A program made the translations under genes and the position numbers. Source: Rhodocyclaceae bacterium (GTDB lineage: Bacteria > Pseudomonadota > Gammaproteobacteria > Burkholderiales > Rhodocyclaceae). From it: a stretch of 54,670 nt of DNA. Location of the stretch: assembly GCA_028713915.1 (NCBI GenBank), contig JAQTNK010000029.1, positions 1 to 54,670 of the forward strand, written 5' to 3'. The number at the start of each line of letters is the position of its first letter. The first letter of the stretch is position 1. The notes below the pieces were generated by a model. The model did not search any database. It was given only the letters and a program-made list of their open reading frames with translations, and was not told where the DNA came from. Positions 45,433 to 54,670 of the stretch are shown one piece after another.

Positions 45433-47313
45433 GTGACCACCACGTCCGGCCGCAAGCCACTCGGCACCCTGACCCTCGCCGCGCTCGGCGTCGTCTATGG
45501 CGACATCGGTACCAGCCCGCTCTACACGATCAAGGAAGTGTTCGCCAACGAGCACCATCCCGTGCCGATCACGCCGGAGAACGTGCTGGGCATTCTGTCC
45601 TTGATCGTCTGGTCGCTGATCATCGTGGTCACGATCAAGTACGTGATCTTCATCATGCGCGCGGACAACAAGGGCGAAGGCGGCCTCATGGCGCTGATGG
45701 CGCTGGCGCTGCGACCGCTGACCGACGGCAGTCGCGCGCAGCGGACGATCCTGATGCTGGGCATCTTCGGCACGGCGCTGTTCTACGGCGACGGCGTCAT
45801 CACGCCGGCCATCTCGGTGCTCTCCGCCGTCGAAGGACTGGAAGTGGCAACGCCGGCCCTCAAGGCCTACGTCGTGCCGCTGACGCTGTTGGTCCTGATC
45901 GGACTGTTTTCGTTCCAGCGCAAAGGCACCGGCGGCATCGGCGCGCTGTTCGGACCGGTGATGCTGTTGTGGTTCGCCACGCTGGCCGTGCTCGGCATCG
46001 CCAATATCGCGGCTGAACCTGCGGTCATCGCCGCGCTGAACCCGCTGCATGCGGAAGCCTTTCTCGCCGCCAATCCGACGCTCGGCTTCTTCGCGCTGGG
46101 CGCCGTCTTTCTCGCGGTGACTGGAGCGGAGACGCTCTACGCGGACATGGGCCACTTCGGCCGTCACCCGGTGCAGCTGGCGTGGCTCGTTCTGGTGCTG
46201 CCGGCACTGGTGCTCAACTACTTCGGCCAGGGCGCGCTGCTGTTGGCGCACCCGGCGGCGATCGAAAACCCCTTCTACCGGCTGATTCCCGCATGGGGCC
46301 TGTATCCGCTGGTGGGCCTGGCCACCGTGGCGACGGTGATCGCCTCGCAGGCGGTGATCTCCGGCGCCTTCTCGATGACGCAACAGGCGATCCAGCTCGG
46401 CTACCTGCCGCGCATGGAAGTGCAGCACACCTCGGAGTCCGAAATCGGCCAGATCTACTTGCCGGCGATCAACTGGATGCTGCTGGCGTCGGTCATCGGC
46501 CTCGTGCTCGGCTTCAAGTCCTCGACCAACCTCGCCGCAGCCTACGGCATCGCCGTGTCGGGCATGATGATCATCACCACCCTGCTGGCTTACATCGTCG
46601 CACGCAAGCTATGGCACTGGCCACTGGCGGCGAGCATCGCCTTGACGGCGGCCTTCTTGACGGTCGACGTCGGCTTCCTTTCCGCCAACGTCATCAAGAT
46701 CGAGGATGGCGGCTGGTTCCCCCTGGTCTTCGGCCTCATGGTGCTGACCGTCATGATGACCTGGCGGCGCGGACGCACGCTGGTCGGCGAACGCGTGCGC
46801 AGCGACGCCCTGCCGCTCGATCCCTTCGTCGCCGACATCGCCGCCAACAAGATCACGCGCGTGCCGGGCACCGCGGTGTTCATGACCCAGGACATGAAGA
46901 ACGTGCCCTTCGCCCTGCTCCACAGCCTCAAGCATTACAAGGTGCTGCACATGCGCATCGTTTTCCTGACGGTCACGGTCATGGACATTCCGCATGTGGC
47001 CGACACCAACCGCGTCGCGGTCGAGAAGCTGCCGGGCGAGTTCTACCGCGTCAAGGTGTTCTACGGCTTCATGGACCAGCCCGACCTGCCGGCCGCGCTC
47101 GAATGGTGCGCCGAGTCGGGCCTCGATTTCGACATGATGGAAACGACTTTCTTCCTCGGCCGCGAGACCGTCATCCCCGGCTTCGGCGGCGAGATGGCCT
47201 ACTGGCGCAGCCTGCTGTTCATCGCGCTGTTCCGCAACGCCGGCAGCGCGACGGCCTTCTTCAAGATTCCGTCGAACCGCGTCGTCGAGCTGGGCTCGCA
47301 GGTGGTGCTGTAG
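45433..47313 (+). CDS. kup: Kup-type potassium uptake protein
   Basis: 626 residues with about 12 membrane segments and a C-terminal cytosolic domain. The N-terminal motif ALGVVYGDIGTSPLYTIKEV is the family signature; FYGDGVITPAISVLSAVEGL and VTGAETLYADMGHFG follow. It imports potassium with protons, with importance at low pH. The start is GTG at 45433, preceded by GGAAAATTC. Its TAG stop directly abuts the TAG of convergent psd, with no spacer (TAGCTA). Confidence 0.96.
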   Translation: MTTTSGRKPLGTLTLAALGVVYGDIGTSPLYTIKEVFANEHHPVPITPENVLGILSLIVWSLIIVVTIKYVIFIMRADNKGEGGLMALMALALRPLTDGSRAQRTILMLGIFGTALFYGDGVITPAISVLSAVEGLEVATPALKAYVVPLTLLVLIGLFSFQRKGTGGIGALFGPVMLLWFATLAVLGIANIAAEPAVIAALNPLHAEAFLAANPTLGFFALGAVFLAVTGAETLYADMGHFGRHPVQLAWLVLVLPALVLNYFGQGALLLAHPAAIENPFYRLIPAWGLYPLVGLATVATVIASQAVISGAFSMTQQAIQLGYLPRMEVQHTSESEIGQIYLPAINWMLLASVIGLVLGFKSSTNLAAAYGIAVSGMMIITTLLAYIVARKLWHWPLAASIALTAAFLTVDVGFLSANVIKIEDGGWFPLVFGLMVLTVMMTWRRGRTLVGERVRSDALPLDPFVADIAANKITRVPGTAVFMTQDMKNVPFALLHSLKHYKVLHMRIVFLTVTVMDIPHVADTNRVAVEKLPGEFYRVKVFYGFMDQPDLPAALEWCAESGLDFDMMETTFFLGRETVIPGFGGEMAYWRSLLFIALFRNAGSATAFFKIPSNRVVELGSQVVL

Positions 47314-47958
47314 CTACGGAAGTTCGGCGAGGATGGTCGAGGTCGCGCGCACCTTGTCGCCGATGGTGACGCGGACGCGGGTGTCGGTCGGCAAGTAGAG
47401 GTCGACGCGCGAGCCGAAGCGGATGAAGCCATAGCGCTGGCCGCGCGCGAGCTGCGCGCCGGCATTCACGTAGCAAAGAATGCGGCGCGCCACCAGGCCG
47501 GCGACCTGGACGCAGGTGATGTCGTGGCCGGCGGCGCTGCGGATGTGCAGCGCATTGCGCTCGTTTTCGACCGAGGCCTTGGCCAGCGCGGCATTGACGA
47601 AAGCGCCGCGGTGATACCAGCGTTCCACCACCGCGCCGTCGACCGGACTGCGGTTCGAGTGCACGTTGAACACGTTCATGAACACGCTGATCTTGAGGGC
47701 GTCGCAGTGGCGCCAGGGGTCCGTCACCGGCTCGATGGCGACAATGCGGCCATCGGCGGGCGACAGCACGCTCTTGGCGTCGCCGGGCACTTCCCGCGCC
47801 GGATCGCGGAAGAACTGCAGGCAGAAGATGAAGAACAGCCAGATCGGCGCAGCCCAAGCCCAGCCGGCCGAGCTGGTGACCATGAGGCCGAAGCCCAGGC
47901 TGAGACCGAGGAACGGCCAGCCTTCGCGGGCGATCAGCGGATGCGGATAATGAGTCAT
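47314..47958 (-). CDS. psd: Phosphatidylserine decarboxylase (short type)
   Basis: 214 residues. The proenzyme cleaves itself between Gly182 and Ser183 in [12 protein letters not shown] to form the pyruvoyl group; [12 protein letters not shown] and [15 protein letters not shown] are also conserved. Converts phosphatidylserine from PssA to phosphatidylethanolamine. The ATG at 47958 follows TAGGAACCTCG; 19 in-frame codons upstream pass through a hairpin and are rejected. It lies downstream of ilvC on the same strand. Confidence 0.95.
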   Translation of the reverse strand: MTHYPHPLIAREGWPFLGLSLGFGLMVTSSAGWAWAAPIWLFFIFCLQFFRDPAREVPGDAKSVLSPADGRIVAIEPVTDPWRHCDALKISVFMNVFNVHSNRSPVDGAVVERWYHRGAFVNAALAKASVENERNALHIRSAAGHDITCVQVAGLVARRILCYVNAGAQLARGQRYGFIRFGSRVDLYLPTDTRVRVTIGDKVRATSTILAELP

Positions 47959-47974
47959 CGAGGTTCCTAGACGA

Positions 47975-48001
47975 CAAGGGCACAGCGACGCTGTGCCCTT
48001 G
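47975..48001 (-). repeat. 12-bp perfect hairpin between ilvC and psd
   Basis: CAAGGGCACAGC (47975-47986), loop GAC, GCTGTGCCCTTG (47990-48001). The stem is strong but not followed by a T-run in either direction. It sits 21 bp after the ilvC stop and 16 bp before psd, so it may set a processing or partial-termination point that lowers psd relative to ilv expression. Confidence 0.75.
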
Positions 48002-48022
48002 GCTTGCTGCGGCAAACGGCGC

Positions 48023-49102
<1,080 letters not shown>

Positions 49103-49594
49103 TCAAACCTTGAGGATGCGGTCGCCGCGGCCGATGCCGCAGACGCCGGTACGGACCGTTTCGAGAATCAGCGAGGCGTCGATGGCGCCGAGGAACGCAT
49201 CGAGCTTGCCGGTGTTGCCGGTGAGCTCGATAACGTAGGTCGACTCGGTGACGTCGATGATGCGGCCGCGGAAAATATCGGCGACGCGCTTCATCTCCTC
49301 GCGGTCCTTGCCGGTGGCGCGCACCTTGACGAGCATCAGCTCGCGCTCGATGTGGGCGGCTTCGGAGAGGTCGACGACCTTGACGATGTCGATCAGCTTG
49401 TTCAACTGCTTGGTGATCTGCTCGATGACGTCGTCGGAGCCGACGCTGACGATGGTCATGCGCGACAGCGAGGCGTCCTCGGTCGGCGCCACGGTCAGCG
49501 ACTCGATGTTGTAGCCGCGCGCCGAAAACAGGCCGGAGACGCGCGACAGGGCGCCGGATTCGTTTTCGATGAGGATGGAAATGATGTGGCGCAT
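49103..49594 (-). CDS. ilvH: Acetolactate synthase small (regulatory) subunit
   Basis: 163 residues. The N-terminal ACT domain begins RHIISILIENESGALSRVSG and contains NIESLTVAPTEDASLSRMT; it binds valine for feedback control. The C-terminal half stimulates the large subunit. The ATG at 49594 has an excellent ribosome site, CGGAGGAGCTGTGATC, and lies 2 bp after ilvI. Isozyme III style naming is used because of the pairing with this large subunit. Confidence 0.97.
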   Translation of the reverse strand: MRHIISILIENESGALSRVSGLFSARGYNIESLTVAPTEDASLSRMTIVSVGSDDVIEQITKQLNKLIDIVKVVDLSEAAHIERELMLVKVRATGKDREEMKRVADIFRGRIIDVTESTYVIELTGNTGKLDAFLGAIDASLILETVRTGVCGIGRGDRILKV

Positions 49595-49596
49595 GA

Positions 49597-51306
49597 TCAC
49601 AGCTCCTCCGCCAGGATCATTTCCGACAGCCCCTTGCCCGCCGCCACCATCGGGAAGACGTTGGCGGTCGGATCGGTGCGGAAGTCGAGGAAGACCAGTT
49701 CGTTCTTGTGCTTGACGAAGGCTTCCTTCAGCGCCGCCTCGACGTCGCCCGGCTTGTCGATGCGCATGCCGACGTGGCCATAGGCCTCCGCCAGCTTGAC
49801 GAAATCGGGCAGCGCGTCGACGTAGGATTCGGAATAGCGGTTGCCGTGGAACATTTCCTGCCACTGCCGCACCATGCCGAGATAGCCGTTGTTCAGGCAA
49901 ATGATCTTGATCGGCAGGCGGAACTGCTTGGCGGTCGACAGTTCCTGGATGTTCATCTGGATCGAGCCCTCGCCGGTAACGCAGGCGACGGTCGCCTTGG
50001 GGTTGGCGAAGCGCGCGCCCATCGCCGCCGGCAGGCCGAAGCCCATGGTGCCGAGGCCGCCGGAATTGATCCAGCGGCGCGGCTTGTCGAACTTGTAGTA
50101 CTGCGCCGCCCACATCTGGTGCTGGCCGACGTCGGAACAGACAATGGCGTCGCCGCCGGTGACCTCGTAGAGCTTCTCGACGACGTACTGGGGCATGATG
50201 AGTTCCTTGCCCTGCTTGTACTTGAGGCTGTTCCTGCCGCGCCAGCCGTCGATTTCCTTCCACCAGGCGGCAAGCGACTTCGCATCGGGCTTGGCTTCGG
50301 CCGCTTCAAGCTGCTTGATGAGTTCGTCGAGCACGTCGGGGACGTTGCCGACGATGGGCACGTCGACCTTGACGCGCTTCGAGATGGACGAGGGATCGAT
50401 GTCCACGTGGATGATCTTGCGCGGCACCTGGCCGAAATGCGCCGGGCTGCCGATGACGCGGTCGTCGAAGCGGGCGCCGATCGCCAGCAGCACGTCGCAA
50501 TGCTGCATGGCCATGTTGGCCTCATAGGTGCCGTGCATGCCGAGCATGCCAAGATGCTGGCCATCGGTGCCCGGATAAGCGCCCAGGCCCATCAGCGTCT
50601 GGGTGATCGGGAAGCCGAGCATGCGGGTCAGCTTGGTCAGCTTCTCGGCAGCGTCCGACAGGATCACGCCGCCGCCCGTATAGAGCATCGGCCGCTTGGC
50701 GTCGAGCAACAACTGCACGGCCTTCTTGATCTGCCCGGCGTGGCCCTTGACCACAGGGTTGTATGAGCGCATGGCGATCGTCTTCGGATAGACGAATTCG
50801 CACTTGTGGTTGGTGATGTCTTTCGGAATATCCACCAGCACCGGGCCTGGGCGGCCGGTCTTGGCAAGGAAGAATGCTTTTTTGATGGTCGCCGCCAAGT
50901 CCTTGACGTCCTTGACGAGAAAATTGTGCTTGACGCACGGGCGCGTGATGCCGACGGTGTCGGCCTCCTGGAAGGCGTCCTGGCCGATGTAGGCCGTCGG
51001 CACCTGGCCGGTAAGTACCACCATCGGCACGGAATCCATGTAGGCCGTGGCGATGCCGGTCACGGCATTGGTCACGCCGGGACCGGAAGTCACCAGGCAG
51101 ACGCCGATCTTCTGCGACGAGCGCGAATAGGCGTCGGCGGCGTGCACGGCCGCCTGTTCGTGGCGGACCAGGACATGCTTGATCTGGTCCTGCTTGAAAA
51201 GTTCGTCGTAAATGAACAATACCGAACCGCCGGGATAGCCGAATACATGATCGACCTTTTCTTCCTGGAGGCACCTGATTACAATTTCCGCACCGGTTAA
51301 CTGCAT
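49597..51306 (-). CDS. ilvI: Acetolactate synthase large (catalytic) subunit
   Basis: A 569-residue ThDP enzyme. The catalytic Glu is in VLVRHEQAAVHAADAYSR, the FAD-linked middle domain is normal, and the ThDP motif GEGSIQMNIQELSTAKQF...NN lies near residue 440-480. It makes acetolactate and acetohydroxybutyrate for valine, leucine and isoleucine. First gene of the ilvIHC operon, divergent from the sigma-factor gene. No Val/Leu/Ile-rich leader peptide is visible upstream. Confidence 0.98.
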   Translation of the reverse strand: MQLTGAEIVIRCLQEEKVDHVFGYPGGSVLFIYDELFKQDQIKHVLVRHEQAAVHAADAYSRSSQKIGVCLVTSGPGVTNAVTGIATAYMDSVPMVVLTGQVPTAYIGQDAFQEADTVGITRPCVKHNFLVKDVKDLAATIKKAFFLAKTGRPGPVLVDIPKDITNHKCEFVYPKTIAMRSYNPVVKGHAGQIKKAVQLLLDAKRPMLYTGGGVILSDAAEKLTKLTRMLGFPITQTLMGLGAYPGTDGQHLGMLGMHGTYEANMAMQHCDVLLAIGARFDDRVIGSPAHFGQVPRKIIHVDIDPSSISKRVKVDVPIVGNVPDVLDELIKQLEAAEAKPDAKSLAAWWKEIDGWRGRNSLKYKQGKELIMPQYVVEKLYEVTGGDAIVCSDVGQHQMWAAQYYKFDKPRRWINSGGLGTMGFGLPAAMGARFANPKATVACVTGEGSIQMNIQELSTAKQFRLPIKIICLNNGYLGMVRQWQEMFHGNRYSESYVDALPDFVKLAEAYGHVGMRIDKPGDVEAALKEAFVKHKNELVFLDFRTDPTANVFPMVAAGKGLSEMILAEEL

Positions 51307-51342
51307 GTTTTCCTAGTCTCTGGAATTCGCCCGAAACGTGTA

Positions 51343-51371
51343 ACCTTACTGACTCAACCGCAATTGGTCAA
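51343..51371 (-). promoter_or_regulatory. Candidate ilvI promoter
   Basis: Minus strand TTGACC (51371-51366) and TAAGGT (51348-51343) with a 17-bp spacer. The -35 is near consensus and the -10 is weak. The predicted leader to the ilvI ATG at 51306 is about 30 bases. Confidence 0.55.
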
Positions 51372-51421
51372 GGCATCTTGCGGGTTTCGGTCGGTCGTCG
51401 ATAACGGTTAAGGATAGCTTC

Positions 51422-51982
51422 CTGGCTTCGCGTAACGAACTTTCGGATTTTCTCGCCGCCGTCGAACGGCGCGCCTTCAAGCAGGCGATGTTTGCCGTTC
51501 ACGATGAGGACGCCGCGCTGGACATCGTCCAGGATTCGATGATGAAACTTTCCGAGAAGTACGGCGACAAGCCGGCCGAAGAGTTTCCCATGCTGTTCCA
51601 GCGCATCTTGCAGAACAGCATCCGCGACTATTACCGCCGCCAAAAAGTCCGCTCCACCTGGACCACGTTGCTGTCATCCTTTGCCCACGACGACGACGAC
51701 TCCGACCCGCTGGAAACCCTGCAATCGGAGGACGAACGCAACCCGTTGGGTACGCCAACAGGCAACCTCGAGCAGGCGCAAGTACTCGCTATCATCGAGA
51801 ATGAAGTCGAAAAACTGCCGCCGCGTCAACGCGAAGCCTTCCTGATGCGTTACTGGGAAGACATGGATATCGCCGAGACAGCGGCGGCAATGGGATGCAC
51901 CGAGGGCAGCGTCAAGACCCACTGTTCCAGGGCCACCCATACGTTGGCGGCAGCGCTGAAGGCGAAAGGCATCGAGCTATGA
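51422..51982 (+). CDS. ECF-like RNA polymerase sigma factor
   Basis: Region 2 has DAALDIVQDSMMKLSEKYGD, LFQRILQNSIRDYYRRQKV; region 4 has LPPRQREAFLMRYWEDMDIAETAAAMGCTEGSVKTH. Conserved family sequence (ASRNELSDFLAAVERRAFKQ) continues upstream of the first ATG at 51488, back to codon 51425. The only sensible start is CTG at 51422, 7 bases after AAGGA (51410-51414), giving 186 residues. The stop overlaps the next gene (ATGA). The operon sigma-DUF3619-DUF3106-RDD facing ilvI is conserved in betaproteobacteria; the regulon is unknown. The short ATG version would lose 22 conserved residues. Confidence 0.88.
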   Translation: MASRNELSDFLAAVERRAFKQAMFAVHDEDAALDIVQDSMMKLSEKYGDKPAEEFPMLFQRILQNSIRDYYRRQKVRSTWTTLLSSFAHDDDDSDPLETLQSEDERNPLGTPTGNLEQAQVLAIIENEVEKLPPRQREAFLMRYWEDMDIAETAAAMGCTEGSVKTHCSRATHTLAAALKAKGIEL

Positions 51983-52362
51983 GCACCGAAGATCAAAGAT
52001 TTGCGTACAAGGTCCGCCAGATTCTCAATCAAGGCGCGGATGGACTCGATCATGAAATCGTCAGCCGCTTGCATGACGGGCGCCAAAAAGCGCTGGCCCA
52101 ACAAAGGATTGCCGTCGGCGGACTAAGCCTGGCCGGCGTCGGCCATGTCACAGGTCGGCTGTCGACCTACGCCCGCGCCTTGATCGCCGCGTTCGCATTG
52201 CTGGCTGGCGTAGTATCCACTTACTATTGGAACAGTTTCGAGCAGGCGACAGAAAACGCGGAAATTGACAGCGCCCTGTTGTCGGACGAGCTTCCTCCCG
52301 CGGCTTACCTCGACAAGGGCTTCCAGGCATGGCTCGAACGCTCCTCGCAGTCGTCGCCGTAG
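51979..52362 (+). CDS. DUF3619 family membrane protein, possible anti-sigma partner
   Basis: 127 residues. The cytosolic N-terminus QRFAYKVRQILNQGADGLDHEIVSRL is followed by one membrane helix (about 64-82, ALIAAFALLAGVVSTYY) and a short periplasmic C-terminus ending LPPAAYLDKGFQAWLE. The layout (cytosolic domain, one helix, translational coupling to a sigma gene) is that of a membrane anti-sigma factor; this is inference, as DUF3619 is uncharacterised. The ATG overlaps the sigma stop. Confidence 0.85.
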   Translation: MSTEDQRFAYKVRQILNQGADGLDHEIVSRLHDGRQKALAQQRIAVGGLSLAGVGHVTGRLSTYARALIAAFALLAGVVSTYYWNSFEQATENAEIDSALLSDELPPAAYLDKGFQAWLERSSQSSP

Positions 52363-52910
52363 CGCTCGGCCTCGCCTTCTTCCAGCCCGCACACGCCGTC
52401 GTTCCGCCCATCAAGCAACCGTCGTGGGTTGAGCTGGCGCCGGAACAAAGACAAATCTTGGCGCCGCTGGCGGGTGATTGGGACAATTTCGAATATTCGC
52501 GCCGCAAGAAGTGGCTCGGCATCGCCCAACGCTACCCGGCGATGAATGCCGAAGAGCAGGCGAGGATCCAGCGACGCATGGTGGAGTGGGCCAAGCTGAG
52601 TCCCGAAGAGCGCACGCGGGCGCGCGAAAAGTTCAAGAACCTCCAGAAGGCGCCGACGGCGAACAAGGAAGCGCTCAAACAGAAGTGGCAGGAATACAAG
52701 GACCTGCCGGACGAAGAGAAGCAGCGCTTGCAGGCTGAAGCGGCGGCAGCGTCCAAGGCCAGGCCGAAATCCCGGACCCTGAAAGAAACCCAGGCACCGG
52801 CCGCCGCACAGAAGCCGGCCGGGCTGCCGCTGCCGGCGCTCGCGCCGGTGCCGTCGTCATCGGCGCCGCCCGCGCCTGCGCCACCGCCGCCCGCTCCGGC
52901 AAGCCAGTAA
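52329..52910 (+). CDS. DUF3106 family exported protein
   Basis: 193 residues with a signal peptide (residues 1-23, ending AHA). The body QPSWVELAPEQRQILAPLAG, WLGIAQRYPAMNAEEQARI, RMVEWAKLSPEERTRAREKF is a helical DUF3106 repeat resembling a CpxP/Spy-like stress helix. The C-terminus is a low-complexity Ala/Pro tail (APPAPAPPPPAPASQ). It overlaps the DUF3619 gene by 34 bp. A periplasmic sensor or chaperone role for the sigma pathway is plausible but unproven. Confidence 0.87.
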   Translation: MARTLLAVVAVALGLAFFQPAHAVVPPIKQPSWVELAPEQRQILAPLAGDWDNFEYSRRKKWLGIAQRYPAMNAEEQARIQRRMVEWAKLSPEERTRAREKFKNLQKAPTANKEALKQKWQEYKDLPDEEKQRLQAEAAAASKARPKSRTLKETQAPAAAQKPAGLPLPALAPVPSSSAPPAPAPPPPAPASQ

Positions 52911-52914
52911 GCGC

Positions 52915-53349
52915 GTGAATCCGACCATCACAGCGCCATTGCCGACGCCCAGCATCCGGCGCCGCCTCGCGAGCATGCTTTATGAAGCCCTGCTGCTGAT
53001 CGGCGTGGTGTTCTTCGGCTTTCTCGTCCCCAATGTCGTCTTGGGCGTGATGGCCGACATGCTGCTGCCAAGCGGCGTCCTGTTCGTCCACGCCGTTGTC
53101 GTCGTGGCCATCTATTTCCTCTGGTTCTGGCGACGCGACGGCCAGACCCTGGCCATGCGCACCTGGAAGATCCGGCTCGTGTCCGCGGACGCAACGGCAC
53201 CTGCCGTGGATCAGCTGCTGCTGCGCTTCCTGTTGGCGTGGTTCAGCGTGTTCTTCCTGGGCGCCGGCCTGATGTGGGCCGTTTTCGATCGCGATAGGCA
53301 ATTCCTCCACGATCGGCTCTCCGGCACGCGCCTGGTATTTACGGGCTAG
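52915..53349 (+). CDS. RDD family membrane protein
   Basis: 144 residues with about three or four membrane segments. RRRLASMLYEALLLIGVVFF, YFLWFWRRDGQTLAMRTWKI and the end FDRDRQFLHDRLSGTRLV match RDD (the R-D-D name residues are here RR, RD and HD). Function unknown, possibly transport. GTG start at 52915. The TAG stop abuts the TAG of convergent lptG with no spacer. Confidence 0.9.
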   Translation: MNPTITAPLPTPSIRRRLASMLYEALLLIGVVFFGFLVPNVVLGVMADMLLPSGVLFVHAVVVVAIYFLWFWRRDGQTLAMRTWKIRLVSADATAPAVDQLLLRFLLAWFSVFFLGAGLMWAVFDRDRQFLHDRLSGTRLVFTG

Positions 53350-54438
53350 CTAGCGACGCTCCACCCACCACAGCATGCCGCCGGCGGCAACGAGGAACAT
53401 TGCGCTCGGCGTAATGGCGGAGAAGAAGGGCGGCCAGCTGTTGATGACCCCAAGGTGCGAGAACAGCCCGTTCAGCATGTGGAAAGTGATGCCCAGCATC
53501 ACGCCGGCGAAGACCTTGATGCTGACCGCCGTCATGCGATTGTGCGTATAGGCGAAGGGCAGCGCCAGCGCCATCATGACCAGCGCCGCCAACGGATAGA
53601 ACAGCTTCTTCCAAAGCGCGATTTCGTAGCGATCGGTCTTCTGCTGGTTGTCGGCGAGATGACGGATGTATGCATACAGCGTCGTCACGGACATGCGCTC
53701 CGGGACGACCATCAAGACCGAGAGGATGTCGGGATTCAAGGCCGAACGCCATTCGAGTTCAGGGATGCGCGTCACTCGCGCGCGATCGCCATCGAACAGC
53801 GTTTGGGCGACATTCTTCAGCAGCCAGTGGTCCGGCGGCAGGAAAGTCGCGCTCGCCGCCTCGCTGATCGACAGCAGCTGGTTCTTCACGTCGAACTGGT
53901 AGATGCGGATCTCGCGCAGGCTGGTATCCGGCAGGACATCGCGGACATTGACGAAGGAAAGCTCGTCCTTGACCCATAGTCCCGTGCGGAACTCTTGCGC
54001 GACCAGCGCACTGGTCGCCTTGAGGCGCAATTCCTGGGCGGCCTTCTCCGCCGGCGGCGCGATGTACTCGCCGAAGACGAAGGTGAGCAACACGAAGACG
54101 CTGCCGATCTTGCCCAGGCTCAGCAACATTGCGCGCGTTGACAAGCCGGACGCGCGCAGCACGGTGATTTCCGAATGGCGCGCCAGCAACGTCAGGCCAT
54201 AAAGCGTGCCGATCAGCACGGCGATGGGGAAGAGCTCATAGACGCGACCCGGCATCGTCAGCGTCACGTACATGACGGCATGGTGCAACTGATAGCCGCC
54301 CTTGCCGAGGTCTTCGAACTCGTGGATCAGGTCGAAGAAAGCGAACAGCGCCAGGAACGCCGCCAATACCAGGGCCGTCGCCGCATAGATCTCCCGCGCC
54401 AGGTAGCGCTCGTAAATCTTCAGGTTGGCTAGCGCCAC
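53350..54438 (-). CDS. lptG: LPS export ABC transporter permease LptG
   Basis: 362 residues with six membrane segments and a periplasmic beta-jellyroll between TM3 and TM4 (about 130-265). LKIYERYLAREIYAATALVL is the canonical start; HSEITVLRASGLSTRAML is the coupling helix that contacts LptB. With LptF and LptB it extracts lipopolysaccharide from the inner membrane. The start is a GTG at 54438, overlapping the lptF stop by 10 bp; 40 in-frame residues upstream lie inside lptF and are rejected. Confidence 0.94.
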   Translation of the reverse strand: MALANLKIYERYLAREIYAATALVLAAFLALFAFFDLIHEFEDLGKGGYQLHHAVMYVTLTMPGRVYELFPIAVLIGTLYGLTLLARHSEITVLRASGLSTRAMLLSLGKIGSVFVLLTFVFGEYIAPPAEKAAQELRLKATSALVAQEFRTGLWVKDELSFVNVRDVLPDTSLREIRIYQFDVKNQLLSISEAASATFLPPDHWLLKNVAQTLFDGDRARVTRIPELEWRSALNPDILSVLMVVPERMSVTTLYAYIRHLADNQQKTDRYEIALWKKLFYPLAALVMMALALPFAYTHNRMTAVSIKVFAGVMLGITFHMLNGLFSHLGVINSWPPFFSAITPSAMFLVAAGGMLWWVERR

Positions 54439-54670
54439 AAGCGACCCCACGCGAGAATGAAGACGCGGCGCGAGAACAACAGCAGGAGGGCGGCGAACAT
54501 GGCCACATGCACAGCCCAGACGCCGATCTCGAAAGGCAGCTTGCCCTGGATCACCCATGCCTGGCTGACGCTGAGCAGGTTGCTGTAGATCATGTAGGTC
54601 AAGAGCGCAAAGATCAGGTTGTTGGTGCGCCCGGCGCGCGGATTGACGAACGACAGCGGGATCGCCAGCA
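54429..54670 (-). CDS. lptF: LPS export ABC transporter permease LptF (C-terminal part)
   Basis: An open minus-strand frame from the window edge to TAG at 54431-54429. It reads LAIPLSFVNPRAGRTNNLIF, then ALLTYMIYSNLLSVSQAWV and, at the end, SRRVFILAWGRLWR. Two C-terminal membrane helices with an LptF-type ending are visible; about 80 residues remain. The normal lptF-lptG order supports the call. Confidence 0.88.
   Translation of the reverse strand, partial: LAIPLSFVNPRAGRTNNLIFALLTYMIYSNLLSVSQAWVIQGKLPFEIGVWAVHVAMFAALLLLFSRRVFILAWGRLWR

Overview
The window is GC-rich, densely packed DNA that reads as the chromosome of a betaproteobacterium. The gene orders rpe-gph-trpEGDC, tldD-nitrilase-yhdP facing glnE, rpsP-rimM-trmD-rplS, and ilvI-ilvH-ilvC-psd facing sigma-DUF3619-DUF3106-RDD are all familiar from that class. 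The electron-transfer genes at the left end would suit a Rhodocyclales-like or related respiratory lineage, but this is inference from gene content; no rRNA or tRNA gene is visible. Most of the window is core metabolism.

Layout. 1-4.3 kb: the tail of a FabF-like ketoacyl synthase, then a membrane cytochrome b, an SHP-type monohaem cytochrome and a diheme cytochrome c, followed by a QseB/QseC-like two-component pair with a histidine-rich sensor region. 4.4-9.5 kb: a stand-alone cyclic-nucleotide-binding protein, a UbiA-family phosphoribosyltransferase, an ArnT-like glycosyltransferase, DAHP synthase and a cNMP-GGEEF diguanylate cyclase. 9.6-18.5 kb: tldD, a nitrilase-superfamily hydrolase and yhdP, divergent from glnE. 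18.6-26.9 kb: argJ, a methyltransferase-like membrane protein, apaG, rpe, gph and trpEGDC. The trp genes are preceded by a Trp-rich leader peptide and interrupted by a hicBA toxin-antitoxin pair.

27-29.5 kb is the accessory hot spot: a porin with a strong terminator, then a brnTA toxin-antitoxin pair lying inside a broken PIN-domain (VapC-like) toxin gene. 29.6-35.7 kb: ribosomal and tRNA-modification genes (rplS, trmD, rimM, rpsP), pyrF, a periplasmic thioredoxin-like protein, an uncharacterised 499-residue protein, a YihY/BrkB-type membrane protein and a DUF2069 protein. 35.7-40.5 kb: a PAS/HWE-type kinase with an ANTAR antiterminator, leuA and pssA. 40.6-47.3 kb: chrA, a POT transporter, mobA, a formate-dehydrogenase-type Tat protein and kup, placed between pssA/leuA and psd/ilvCHI, which often lie together in betaproteobacteria. 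47.3-54.7 kb: psd, ilvC, ilvH and ilvI, an ECF-like sigma operon with an apparent CTG start, and lptG with the end of lptF.

The most interesting signals are: (1) hicBA embedded between trpD and trpC, with hicA and trpC overlapping by ATGA; (2) a PIN toxin gene split by a brnTA insertion, with a near-perfect inverted repeat at the brn promoter; (3) a trp attenuator-like leader with four Trp codons; (4) four copies of a roughly 65-80 bp palindromic repeat between 5.8 and 21.7 kb, lying at gene ends; (5) a perfect 25-bp inverted repeat forming the 3' end of a coding sequence.
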